Shown here: positions 8,187 to 17,178 of the stretch, one piece after another
How positions within the stretch are numbered: the first letter of the stretch is position 1
How the letters are laid out: each line of letters begins with the position of its first letter
Source of the DNA: UKL13-2 sp044229235
GTDB taxonomy: Bacteria; Pseudomonadota; Gammaproteobacteria; Burkholderiales; Usitatibacteraceae
Reading direction: 5' to 3'
DNA length: 64,000 bases
Assembly: GCA_044229235.1 (NCBI GenBank)
Contig: JBGATH010000012.1
Span: 1 to 64,000 of the forward strand
Position numbers and translations under genes: made by a program
Notes under the pieces: model-generated
What the model saw: only the letters and a program-made list of their open reading frames with translations
Databases searched by the model: none
What the model was told of the DNA's origin: nothing

Positions 8187-9266
8187 ATGCATGCACCTGA
8201 AGCACGAAAGGCCCTCAAGGACGCAGTCGAGACGCTGCTGCGAGGCGAGTTGGTCGCGCTGCCGACCGAGACGGTATACGGTCTCGGTGCCGATGCCGCC
8301 AATGTCGATGCGGTGGCGCGCATATTTGCCGCCAAGGGGCGCCCCGCGGATCACCCCCTCATCATTCACGTTGCCAAGGATGCGGACCTTAGCGAATGGG
8401 CAGTCGATGTTCCGCCCGTTGTCGCGAAACTTACCCGTGCGTTCTGGCCGGGGCCGCTCACGCTCATACTCAGGAAGTCGGCAAAAGTGCCGCAGGCGGT
8501 AACGGGTGGTCAGAACACGGTTGGCATCCGCTGTCCCGCGCATCCGCTGGCGCAAAAGCTGCTGGAGAAATTTGCCAAAGCCGGCAGCGGCATCATTGCC
8601 GCCCCATCCGCCAACAAGTTTGGCCACGTTTCACCGACAACGGCTCAGCATGTGCGGGACGAATTCGGCTCATCGGTATTCGTCCTGGATGGCGGCCCGT
8701 GCGCAGTGGGGATCGAATCGACGATCCTCGATGTATCGCGCATGAAAACGCTGAAGCGGCCGGTGGTGTTGCGACCAGGCGCGATTACGCCCGAAATGAT
8801 CCGCGACGTGATCGGCGAAATGCCGCTGCAACCGGATGATGTACCCGACGCCAGAGGGAAATCAGCGGGGCCGCGCGTATCCGGATCGCTGGCCGCGCAC
8901 TATGCCCCCATGACGCCACTCAAACTGGTGGATGAAGCAACACTTCAGGCAGAACTCGACGCCATGCTGGCGCAGGGCAAGAGAGTAGCGGTGCTGGCTT
9001 TCTCAGCAAGGCCGCGACTCGCGCCGTCGCCCGTTGGCGTGGGTGTGAAAAACGCTCGACGACTGGTGTGGATTTCTGCTGATGCTGATGCAGTCAACTA
9101 CGCGCAAAGCTTGTACGCAAACCTGCGCACGCTTGATGCGGCGCAGACCGGCGTGATTCTGGTGGAAGCCCCGCCGGTGAATGCCGCATGGGCAGCCGTC
9201 AACGACCGGCTCGGGCGTGCGGCAGTTGGATCGGGTGCTCGCCGCGTCGACAGTTCAGCCGGTTAG
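8187..9266 (+). CDS. L-threonylcarbamoyladenylate synthase, Sua5 type
   Basis: Makes threonylcarbamoyl-AMP from threonine, bicarbonate and ATP, the first step of t6A37 tRNA modification. At 359 aa it is the long Sua5 form: an N-terminal YrdC domain (LVALPTETVYGLGADA, KGRPADHPLI, FWPGPLT, IGIRCP-like VGIRCPAHP, APSANKFGHVSPT) followed by a C-terminal Sua5 domain after GPRVSGSLAAHYAP. I use the ATG at 8187; the frame is open further upstream but would run into the dusA start. The 3' end overlaps the convergent NRDE gene by 12 bp. Confidence 0.94.
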   Translation: MHAPEARKALKDAVETLLRGELVALPTETVYGLGADAANVDAVARIFAAKGRPADHPLIIHVAKDADLSEWAVDVPPVVAKLTRAFWPGPLTLILRKSAKVPQAVTGGQNTVGIRCPAHPLAQKLLEKFAKAGSGIIAAPSANKFGHVSPTTAQHVRDEFGSSVFVLDGGPCAVGIESTILDVSRMKTLKRPVVLRPGAITPEMIRDVIGEMPLQPDDVPDARGKSAGPRVSGSLAAHYAPMTPLKLVDEATLQAELDAMLAQGKRVAVLAFSARPRLAPSPVGVGVKNARRLVWISADADAVNYAQSLYANLRTLDAAQTGVILVEAPPVNAAWAAVNDRLGRAAVGSGARRVDSSAG

Positions 9267-10115
9267 GCCGAATCCGAAATCGACCCGTCCGGCAACCTCG
9301 CCCGAAGCGCCGCGCGTCCACTCGCTGAAAAATGCGTCTCCACTGGCGGCCAGAATGAGCGCCGTTGAACAACGCGTGCCGTAGTCTTTCCCGGCGATCA
9401 TGATGGGCGAGAGGATGCGCTCCCACTCAAGTCCGACACCGGTTCGGGGAAGTTCGTCGTCGAGGGCGGCCGCGCGAGAAGAAAGCAATGCAAACAGCGC
9501 ACTCTTGATTGCGGCCACGTCCGGCTGATGGTGGCCGGTGCCGTCCGCGCTCGCAGCAGCGACAGGCAAATAGGGCGAGATTGAGGCTGGGCGCGCCTCT
9601 CCGGCCATTTTTGCCTGAAGAATGGCTTCCAGAGCGGACTTTGACTTTTCAACCTTCGGCCATGGCTCATCCAGCGTGTGATTGGAAAGCGCGTGTACGC
9701 CGGGCGCCACCGATTCGATCGCAGCGCCGCGATTGCTGAAGCAGTACAGCGAGCTGGCATCACCCACGAGCAAATTGAAACCCTCGAATGCTGCTGCGTG
9801 CGCGCGCAGGGTGTCGAGATACTCGGCGGGCCCCAATGATCCCTGCAGATAATCGCTGACCAGCTTGCCGCGCGTCGGCGCACCCGACTTGCGGTCGGAG
9901 GGATCGCGAAAATTGGTGAGCGCAGCAAAGCGACCGGTCCGGGTCACGCCCAGCCAGGTGCCGTCAGCCTTCAGGTCCTTCCCCGCGAGCAAGTCGGGGC
10001 TGTCCGGCCACCAGTGTGCGGGCGCGGCCGGTCGCTCGCGCCACTCGTCGCGGTTCGCGGCAACGACAAGCGGGAAATCCGGGTGCGCCTGCCACGCGAA
10101 TGCAATCAGGCACAT
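9255..10115 (-). CDS. NRDE family protein
   Basis: Protein of 286 aa beginning MCLIAFAW and carrying the family-naming NRDE motif in VVAANRDEWRERPA (N-terminal nucleophile-like fold, related to eukaryotic TANGO2). Other family features are GKDLKADGTWLGVTRTGRFAALTNFRDP, the ALSNHTLDEPWPKV block and GTRCSTALI near the end. TANGO2 relatives have been linked to heme handling or Golgi organisation in eukaryotes; the bacterial role is unknown. It lies upstream of nothing obvious on its strand and its 3' end overlaps the Sua5-type gene. Confidence 0.9.
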   Translation of the reverse strand: MCLIAFAWQAHPDFPLVVAANRDEWRERPAAPAHWWPDSPDLLAGKDLKADGTWLGVTRTGRFAALTNFRDPSDRKSGAPTRGKLVSDYLQGSLGPAEYLDTLRAHAAAFEGFNLLVGDASSLYCFSNRGAAIESVAPGVHALSNHTLDEPWPKVEKSKSALEAILQAKMAGEARPASISPYLPVAAASADGTGHHQPDVAAIKSALFALLSSRAAALDDELPRTGVGLEWERILSPIMIAGKDYGTRCSTALILAASGDAFFSEWTRGASGEVAGRVDFGFGLTG

Positions 10116-10167
10116 TCGCTTTGCGTGTAATCAACAACCATTTGCGATAGCGGGCTGCGGGCGCAGT

Positions 10168-11001
10168 TCACAGTTCGGTGCGCAGGTCCCAAAGCTCGGG
10201 AAACAGGCGTACCTCCAGCATGGACTTGAGGTAGCCGACGCCCGCAGTGCCGCCGGTGCCGCGTTTGAAGCCAATCACCCGCTGCACGGTCGTCACATGG
10301 CGGTGCCGCCATTGGCGGAAATAGTCCTCGAGATCCACCAGCTTCTCTGCCAGCTCGTAAAGATCCCAGTGCTTCTTTGGATTGGCGTAGACGCTGCGCC
10401 AGGCGTTCATCACCGATTCGTTGCCTTGGTAGGGCAGGGTCCAGTCCCGGCTGGTGGCGGTGGCATCGACGACAAAGCCGCGACGCGCCAGCAGGCGAAT
10501 GGCTTCGTCGTAGAGCGAAGGGTTGTTCAGTACGTTTTCGAGCTGCGCATGAATTTCCGGCCGGTGTTCAAACGGCCGCAGCATGACCGCATTCTTGTTG
10601 CCGAACAGAAACTCCAGCGTACGGTACTGGTGAGACTGGAAGCCGGATGATTTGCCGAGGCTCGCGCGGAATGAGGAGTACTCCGTCGGTGTCAGCGTGG
10701 ACAGGATGTCCCAGGCCTGGATGAGATTGTTCATGATGCGCGATACGCGCGCGAGCATCTTGAATGCCGGCGAGAGGTCCCCGTCGATGACCTGCTGCTT
10801 TGCCGCCGTCAGTTCGTGGATGATCAGCTTCATCCACAGTTCCGTGGCCTGGTGCTGGATGATGAAAAGCAACTCGTTGTGTTCGGCCGATTGCGGCTTC
10901 TGCGCGGCCAGCAGTTGATCAAGACCGAGATAGTCGCCATAGCTCATCTCGTTCCTGAAGCTGAGGTGGGCGCCTTCCGGCGGCAGTGGTTTCTCGCTCA
11001 T
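10168..11001 (-). CDS. kynA: Tryptophan 2,3-dioxygenase
   Basis: Heme enzyme of 277 aa that opens the indole ring of L-tryptophan to N-formylkynurenine, the first step of the kynurenine pathway. The distal histidine is H50 in FIIQHQATELWMK, the proximal histidine is probably H235 in WRHRHVTTVQRVIG, and the substrate-binding loop GTGGTAGVGYL is intact. I chose the ATG at 11001; the longer frame upstream runs inside the SMP-30 gene. It starts 4 bp after that gene's stop, so the two form an operon. Kynurenine formamidase and kynureninase are not in the window. Confidence 0.95.
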   Translation of the reverse strand: MSEKPLPPEGAHLSFRNEMSYGDYLGLDQLLAAQKPQSAEHNELLFIIQHQATELWMKLIIHELTAAKQQVIDGDLSPAFKMLARVSRIMNNLIQAWDILSTLTPTEYSSFRASLGKSSGFQSHQYRTLEFLFGNKNAVMLRPFEHRPEIHAQLENVLNNPSLYDEAIRLLARRGFVVDATATSRDWTLPYQGNESVMNAWRSVYANPKKHWDLYELAEKLVDLEDYFRQWRHRHVTTVQRVIGFKRGTGGTAGVGYLKSMLEVRLFPELWDLRTEL

Positions 11002-11005
11002 GGGC

Positions 11006-11893
11006 TCAGTACAGGGGCAGCGTGGCTTTAAGGATCGAGCCGGTCTGCGATTCGGTAATGTAGATGTCGTTCGGATGATCCGGGTGCCGCACCAGATTGG
11101 TCGTCCAGTCGCCGCGTGAAGAGTCGATGCGATACCTGGCTTCACCCCGGCGGTCAAACTGCCATACGCAGCCAAGGTCATTGTGTGCGACATAAAGGTT
11201 GTCATCGCTGTCGATCGCCAGTCCCTCCGGACCGCTGCCGCCGGAAAGCTGGATGAACTTGCCCGCCTTTGACGCGCCACCATCCACCAGCGGCACGCGC
11301 CAGACGGCGTTGTCGCGCGTGGCGGCGATCAGCAGAAAATGTTCATCGCCAGTGATTACCAGGCCGCTAGGCCCGGGAATGCCGTCCAGCAAGCGCTGCA
11401 GCGCGCCGTCCGCGCGCAGTCGGTACACCGCGCCTGCCGGTTCCTGCAGCCCGCTCTGGCCCTGGTCGGTGAAATAGAGGTCGCCGCCTTTGGCAAAGCA
11501 CAGGTCGCTGACGCCCCTGAAGCGCTGCGACTGATGATGCGTGACCAGTGGCTCGATGCGACGTGAATCGGTGTCCAATGCCAGCAGGCCGTGGCGATGG
11601 TCGGCAATGATCAAACGCCCGTCCGGGTGAAACGCCAGTGCGCTGGGCCATCCGTCGTATTTGACGATCAGGTCCCATTCGCCCGTCGGTGTGATGCGAA
11701 AGATGCGGCCGAACGCAATATCCGCGACCCACAAGCGGCCGTCGGCATCGAAGCAGGGGCCGGCCAGAAAACTGTGGATGTCGCGGCCCTGCAGGTTGAG
11801 TTGCACCCAGGGGTTGTGCGCCCCGGATTCATGAAGATAGCCGGGCAGTTCGAAGGCAGTTTCGGTGGTGAGTGAAAGCGGTGCGTTGAACAT
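11006..11893 (-). CDS. SMP-30/gluconolactonase/LRE family protein
   Basis: Predicted six-bladed beta-propeller lactonase-like protein of about 295 aa. Repeated blades contain the patterns EGPCFDADGRLWVAD-like (LAGPCFDADGRLWVADIAFGRI), GLAIDSDDNLYVAHNDLG and CFAKGGDLYFTDQG, where Asp, Glu and Asn residues usually bind a divalent metal. The start is uncertain: an ATG at 11893 or one at 11923, neither with a clear Shine-Dalgarno. It is directly upstream of kynA on the same strand. The family includes gluconolactonases and other hydrolases, so a substrate cannot be named. Its divergent partner, the oxoprolinase gene, starts only 41 bp away. Confidence 0.85.
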   Translation of the reverse strand: MFNAPLSLTTETAFELPGYLHESGAHNPWVQLNLQGRDIHSFLAGPCFDADGRLWVADIAFGRIFRITPTGEWDLIVKYDGWPSALAFHPDGRLIIADHRHGLLALDTDSRRIEPLVTHHQSQRFRGVSDLCFAKGGDLYFTDQGQSGLQEPAGAVYRLRADGALQRLLDGIPGPSGLVITGDEHFLLIAATRDNAVWRVPLVDGGASKAGKFIQLSGGSGPEGLAIDSDDNLYVAHNDLGCVWQFDRRGEARYRIDSSRGDWTTNLVRHPDHPNDIYITESQTGSILKATLPLY

Positions 11894-11934
11894 GGATTGG
11901 CGAGGGGCAAGACAAAGTAACATTATGCGTCAAG

Positions 11935-14900
11935 ATGGAAACCACCCGACCAGACATGGCCACTCCCGATTCCGACGCGCGCTGGCAATTCTGGATCGAT
12001 CGTGGCGGCACGTTCACCGACATTGTCGCCCGCACGCCCGCGGGAGAACTCGTCACCCACAAGCTATTGTCGGAAAACCCGGGGCGTTACCGGGATGCCG
12101 CGGTTGCCGGCATCCGCCACTTGCTGGGCCTGTCGGCGGATGCTCCGATCCCGGTCGAAAAGATCGATGCCGTAAAAATGGGCACGACGGTGGCCACCAA
12201 CGCGTTGCTGGAACGCAAGGGCGAGCGCACCGCGCTGCTGATCACACGGGGATTCCGCGACCAGCTGCGCATCGCCTACCAGAACCGGCCGAGGATATTC
12301 GACCGCCGGATTCGCCTGCCTGAGATGCTGTATTCCGACGTACTGGAAATCGACGAGCGTATCGGTGCGCATGGCGAAGTGGTGCGCGTCCTGGATGAGG
12401 CCGCCGCTGTGGCAGCGCTCGCACAGTTGCGGGCCAAAGGCTATGCCTCGGTTGCCATTGTTTTCATGCATGGCTACCGCTACACCCGGCACGAACGTCG
12501 CGTGGCCGAGCTGGCACGCGCCGCCGGCTTCACGCAGGTATCGGCATCGCACGAAGCCAGTCCGCTGATGAAATTCGTTTCGCGCGGCGATACCACCGTG
12601 GTCGACGCCTACCTGTCGCCGATCCTGCGGCGTTACGTTCAGCAGGTCGCGACCGAGTTGCCGGGTGCCCGCCTCATGTTCATGCAGAGCAACGGTGGCC
12701 TCACCGCTGCGGACCGATTTCAGGGCAAGGATTCGATCCTCTCCGGACCGGCGGGCGGAATCGTCGGCATGGTGCGTACTGCGACCGGCGCGGGCTTCGA
12801 CAAGATCATCGGCTTTGACATGGGCGGCACTTCCACCGATGTCTCCCATTACGCCGGTGAACTTGAGCGCGAATTCGATACACAGGTCGCCGGTGTGCGC
12901 ATGCGCGCACCCATGATGTCCATCCACACGATCGCCGCCGGCGGCGGCTCGATCCTGCATTTCGACGGGCAACGTTATCGCGTGGGTCCCGACTCGGCTG
13001 GTGCCGATCCCGGCCCGGCGTGTTACCGGCGCGGCGGCCCACTGACGGTCACAGACTGCAATGTCATGCTCGGCAAGATCCAGCCGAATTACTTCCCCTG
13101 CGTTTTTGGCCCGGCCGGCGACCAGCCGCTGGACGCCGACATCGTGCAGCAAAAGTTTCATGCACTGGCGGCAGAGATCAGCCGTGTCACCGGCGAAACA
13201 GCGACGGCTGAGGGTGTTGCCGAGGGCTTCCTGCGCATCGCGGTTGCCAACATGGCCAACGCGATCAAGTCTATCTCGGTCCAGCGCGGCCACGATGTAA
13301 CCGAATACACCTTGAGTTGCTTTGGCGGCGCCGGTGGGCAGCATGCCTGCCTGGTCGCGGACGAGCTGGGAATGCGTCGCGTGTATATCCATCCGCTGGC
13401 CGGCGTGCTGTCGGCTTATGGCATGGGACTGGCGGACATCACGGCGATGCGCGAGAAAGCCATCGAACTCGCGCTGGACGAGGATGCGCCGGCAACGCTG
13501 GCGGCCGAACTCGACACCCTGGCTGCAACCGTGGTTGCTGAAGTGCAATCGCAGGGCATCACCCGAGAGCACATCAGCGTACGCCGTCGCGTACATCTTC
13601 GCTACGCCGGAACGGATTCCACGCTGGCCGTCGAATTCGGTTCTCGTGACGACATGCAGGCGCAGTTCAACGAGCTATACAAGCAGCGCTTCAGTTTTCT
13701 CATGGAGTCCCGCGGCCTGATCGCTGAAGCCGTAAGCTGCGAAGCAATCGGCGATTGTGGTGGCAGCAGTCTGGCGCCGGAAGAAGGCCGGTCAATGGCC
13801 GTCTATCAGGAAGCGGTGAGCCCACCCGTGACCACGGCATCGATGACCAGCGGCGGACGGCAATATCAGGCGCCGGTCCATTTGCGCGAGCAGCTGCGGC
13901 CCGGCCAGTCTTGCGACGGCCCGGTCATTATCGCCGAGCGCAATGCCACTACCGTGGTGGAGCCCGGTTGGCAGGCGCTGGTAACAGCGCAGAACCATCT
14001 GGTGCTGACCAGAACGGCTGCACGTGACGGCAGGTTTGCGCTCGGCACCCGGGCAGACCCGGTGATGCTGGAAGTCTTCAATAACCTTTTCATGTCCATA
14101 GCCGAGCAGATGGGCCTGCGACTGGCCAACACGGCGTACTCGGTGAATATCAAGGAGCGGCTGGACTTCTCCTGCGCGCTGTTCGATTCTTCAGGCAACC
14201 TGATCGCCAATGCCCCGCACATGCCGGTGCACCTGGGGTCGATGGGTGACTCGATCAAGACGGTGGTGCGCAAGAATGCCGGCCGCATGAAGCCGGGTGA
14301 TGTGTATGTGCTGAACGATCCCTACAACGGCGGCACGCACCTTCCCGATGTCACGGTGGTCACGCCGGTGTTCGACGATGCGGGGCACGAGATCCTGTTT
14401 TATGTGGCCTCGCGCGGCCACCATGCAGACATTGGCGGCATCACGCCCGGCTCGATGCCGCCTTTCTCGAAGACCGTCGAGGATGAAGGCGTGCTGCTGG
14501 ACAACGTCAAGCTGGTCGAGAACGGCGTGATGCTGGAACAGGAGATGCGCGCGCGGCTGGCGGGCGCCAGGCACCCTGCGCGCAATCCCGACCAAAACAT
14601 CGCCGACCTGCGCGCCCAGATCGCAGCCAATGAAAAGGGTGTGCAGGAACTGCGTCGCATGGTGGCGCACTTCGGCCTCGATGTGGTGCAGGCCTACATG
14701 CAGCACGTGCAGGACAACGCCGAGGAGTGTGTACGGCGCGTCATCGGCGCCCTCAAGGATGGAAAGTTCGCCTATGAGATGGACAACGGCGCAGTCATTC
14801 GCGTGCAGATAACCATCGGTGGCGACCGTCGTAGCGCCACCATTGATTTCACCGGCACCTCGCCGCAGCTGCCATCCAATTTCAATGCACCCTCGGCAGT

Positions 14901-15579
14901 GGTCACCGCCGCTGTGCTGTACGTATTCCGCATGCTGGTCGACAGCGACATCCCACTCAATGCCGGTTGCCTGAAGCCACTGACCATCATCATTCCCGAG
15001 GGCAGCATGCTCAGCCCGCGTCCACCGGCCGCGACGGTCGCGGGCAATGTGGAAACCTCACAGTGCATCACCGATGCGCTGATCGGCGCGCTGGGTGTGA
15101 TGGCCGCGAGCTACGGCACCATGAACAATGTCACCTTCGGCAATGATCGATATCAGTATTACGAGACGGTTTCCGGCGGCACCGGCGCCGGCCCCGACTT
15201 TGACGGTTGCGACTGCGTGCAGGCGCACATGACCAATTCGCGGCTGACGGATCCGGAGATCCTGGAGTGGCGCTATCCGGTGCGCGTCGAGGAGCATGCG
15301 ATTCGCCACGGCAGCGGTGGCACCGGACAGCATCGGGGCGGCAACGGCGCCACGCGGCGCATTCGTTTCCTTGAACCGATGACGGCCGCCATCCTGGCCG
15401 GCCATCGTCGCGTGCCGAATTTCGGCATGGCGGGCGGCGGACCGGGCGGACTCGGACGCACCTGGATCGAGCGCGTCGATGGCTCGCGCACCGAGTTGGC
15501 CTACTCCGATGAATCCACGGTGGCCGCCGGCGACGTATTTGTTCTCGAGACACCGGGTGGCGGCGGTTACGGCTTTTGA
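11935..15579 (+). CDS. Hydantoinase A/B fusion, 5-oxoprolinase family
   Basis: Large protein of 1214 aa with the two halves found as separate HyuA and HyuB subunits in many bacteria. The N-terminal half has the ATP-binding features of hydantoinase A (IDRGGTFTDIVA near residue 21, KMGTTVATNALLER, GFDMGGTSTDVSHY). The C-terminal half, from about residue 700, is hydantoinase B (MSIAEQMG, NDPYNGGTHLPDVTVVTPVF, HHADIGG, GSGGTGQHRGGNG). Fused forms of this length include ATP-dependent 5-oxoprolinase, which opens pyroglutamate to glutamate; related enzymes act on hydantoins or acetone. An alternative start is the ATG at 11956. Confidence 0.92.
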   Translation: METTRPDMATPDSDARWQFWIDRGGTFTDIVARTPAGELVTHKLLSENPGRYRDAAVAGIRHLLGLSADAPIPVEKIDAVKMGTTVATNALLERKGERTALLITRGFRDQLRIAYQNRPRIFDRRIRLPEMLYSDVLEIDERIGAHGEVVRVLDEAAAVAALAQLRAKGYASVAIVFMHGYRYTRHERRVAELARAAGFTQVSASHEASPLMKFVSRGDTTVVDAYLSPILRRYVQQVATELPGARLMFMQSNGGLTAADRFQGKDSILSGPAGGIVGMVRTATGAGFDKIIGFDMGGTSTDVSHYAGELEREFDTQVAGVRMRAPMMSIHTIAAGGGSILHFDGQRYRVGPDSAGADPGPACYRRGGPLTVTDCNVMLGKIQPNYFPCVFGPAGDQPLDADIVQQKFHALAAEISRVTGETATAEGVAEGFLRIAVANMANAIKSISVQRGHDVTEYTLSCFGGAGGQHACLVADELGMRRVYIHPLAGVLSAYGMGLADITAMREKAIELALDEDAPATLAAELDTLAATVVAEVQSQGITREHISVRRRVHLRYAGTDSTLAVEFGSRDDMQAQFNELYKQRFSFLMESRGLIAEAVSCEAIGDCGGSSLAPEEGRSMAVYQEAVSPPVTTASMTSGGRQYQAPVHLREQLRPGQSCDGPVIIAERNATTVVEPGWQALVTAQNHLVLTRTAARDGRFALGTRADPVMLEVFNNLFMSIAEQMGLRLANTAYSVNIKERLDFSCALFDSSGNLIANAPHMPVHLGSMGDSIKTVVRKNAGRMKPGDVYVLNDPYNGGTHLPDVTVVTPVFDDAGHEILFYVASRGHHADIGGITPGSMPPFSKTVEDEGVLLDNVKLVENGVMLEQEMRARLAGARHPARNPDQNIADLRAQIAANEKGVQELRRMVAHFGLDVVQAYMQHVQDNAEECVRRVIGALKDGKFAYEMDNGAVIRVQITIGGDRRSATIDFTGTSPQLPSNFNAPSAVVTAAVLYVFRMLVDSDIPLNAGCLKPLTIIIPEGSMLSPRPPAATVAGNVETSQCITDALIGALGVMAASYGTMNNVTFGNDRYQYYETVSGGTGAGPDFDGCDCVQAHMTNSRLTDPEILEWRYPVRVEEHAIRHGSGGTGQHRGGNGATRRIRFLEPMTAAILAGHRRVPNFGMAGGGPGGLGRTWIERVDGSRTELAYSDESTVAAGDVFVLETPGGGGYGF

Positions 15580-15755
15580 CGTGGCTTAAGCATCCCCCGA
15601 ATGCGGCATCCGATTATCGGGCTGGCATGCAAATTTCCCGTCAGAATAATCAGCACGTTAAGCAACGTTTCTCGAAACCACAGATTTCGATTGCTTAATT
15701 TGTAGGCGCCTATAAAATAAGCGCCTTTCTCCGCGCCGGGCGTGTCTCGCGCCCA

Positions 15756-16766
15756 ATGGTGAATCAATTGCAAATCGGCAACATCTCCCTGCGAAACAAC
15801 GTCATCGTCGCACCCATGGCGGGTGTCACCGACCGGCCGTTTCGCATGCTCTGCAAGCGCCTCGGCGCCGGCATGGCCGTGAGCGAGATGGTGGCGTCCG
15901 ACAGTCGCCTGTGGGCGACAGAAAAATCGCTGCGTCGCGGCGACCATCGCGGCGAGGTTGATCCGATCGTGGTGCAGATCGCCGGCGCCGCGCCGGCAAT
16001 GATGGCCGAGGCTGCGCGCCACAACGTTGACCGGGGCGCCCATATCATCGACATCAATATGGGCTGTCCGGCCAAAAAGGTTTGCAAGGTCGATGCCGGT
16101 TCGGCATTGATGCGCGACGAGTTGCTGGTGGCGCGTATCCTGGAAGCCGTCGTCGCCGCAGTGCCGGTACCGGTCACCTTGAAAATACGTACCGGCTGGG
16201 ACCGCGAGCACAAGAATGCGCTGAAGATTGCCCGCATCGCGCAGGAAAGCGGCATCCAGTCCCTCGCCGTGCATGGCCGCACCCGCAGCGATCTCTATGA
16301 AGGTGCCGCTGAATACGACACCATTCGCGCGGTCAAGCAAAGCGTGCACATCCCGGTGGTGGCCAACGGCGATATTGATTCACCGCAAAAGGCCCGATTC
16401 GTACTTGATTACACTGGCGCTGATGCCGTGATGATCGGGCGCGCTGCGCAGGGTCGGCCGTGGATATTTCGTGAAGTGGCGCATTTTCTGCAGACAGGGC
16501 GCCTGCTCGCTGCACCTGCATGGACCGAGATCCACGCGATTGCGGCGCAGCACCTTCTGGAACTGCAGCAGTTCTATGGCGAGCACAAGGGAATGCGCGT
16601 GGCCCGCAAGCATATCGGCTGGTATCTGGCCGGATTGCCCGGAGGCGCGGATTTTCGGCACGTAATGAATGGCATCGACGAACCTGCCGCGCAAGTCGCC
16701 GCGCTGGATCGTTACTTTGCCCGGTTGATTGATGGAGAAGTGGCTGTCGCGCGCGTCGCCGCGTAA
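15756..16766 (+). CDS. dusB: tRNA-dihydrouridine synthase DusB
   Basis: Flavin enzyme of 336 aa that reduces uridine 17 in tRNA. Motifs are VAPMAGVTDRPFRMLC near residue 19, the DINMGCPAKKVCKVDAGSALM catalytic region and VHGRTRSDLYEGAA. The 176 bp upstream contain no gene and are AT-richer (around 15690-15725), so the operon promoter is probably there. The gene is followed by fis, an arrangement conserved from enterobacteria to betaproteobacteria. Confidence 0.96.
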   Translation: MVNQLQIGNISLRNNVIVAPMAGVTDRPFRMLCKRLGAGMAVSEMVASDSRLWATEKSLRRGDHRGEVDPIVVQIAGAAPAMMAEAARHNVDRGAHIIDINMGCPAKKVCKVDAGSALMRDELLVARILEAVVAAVPVPVTLKIRTGWDREHKNALKIARIAQESGIQSLAVHGRTRSDLYEGAAEYDTIRAVKQSVHIPVVANGDIDSPQKARFVLDYTGADAVMIGRAAQGRPWIFREVAHFLQTGRLLAAPAWTEIHAIAAQHLLELQQFYGEHKGMRVARKHIGWYLAGLPGGADFRHVMNGIDEPAAQVAALDRYFARLIDGEVAVARVAA

Positions 16767-16851
16767 TCAGTAAAAGGCAGCTTAGGGAGCAGTCGCCACA
16801 TTGCCGTGGCGGGCTCATAACAATAAGAAAAGCATAAGGAAGCACCCGTAT

Positions 16852-17112
16852 ATGAATATTCAGCGTGATGGTCGTGACAATCGTGACAGCGAGTTGTCGG
16901 CGTGCGTGCGCAAGATGATGAAGCAGTACTTCAAGGATCTGGACGGCGAAGGCGTGACCAATATTTATGACATGGTCGTTGCCAATGTGGAGCGGCCGCT
17001 GCTGGAAGTGGTGCTGCACCACGCCGAAGGCAACCAGACCCGCGCCGCGGAAATGCTCGGCCTCAATCGCAATACGCTGCGCAAGAAACTGAACCAGCAC
17101 GGTATCGAATAG
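16852..17112 (+). CDS. fis: Fis family DNA-binding protein
   Basis: Small nucleoid-associated regulator of 86 aa. The C-terminal helix-turn-helix (GNQTRAAEMLGLNRNTLRKKL) is the classic Fis DNA-binding unit, and LLEVVLHHAEG precedes it as in Fis. I chose the ATG at 16852 because it gives the usual Fis length. It follows dusB by 85 bp and precedes purH by 66 bp in the same direction. In many bacteria fis is co-transcribed with dusB and its level follows growth rate. Confidence 0.95.
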   Translation: MNIQRDGRDNRDSELSACVRKMMKQYFKDLDGEGVTNIYDMVVANVERPLLEVVLHHAEGNQTRAAEMLGLNRNTLRKKLNQHGIE

Positions 17113-17178
17113 ATCGTCGTACCCGCCCGGCAGGCCGCCTCGTGGCCCGAGCCGAAGCAGTCACCGAAGAGCCCTGAA

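Noticed and set aside
12064..13596. Open frame of 510 codons on the minus strand inside the oxoprolinase gene
   Set aside because: Antisense to the hydantoinase A half, with no recognisable domain and shadow-like composition.
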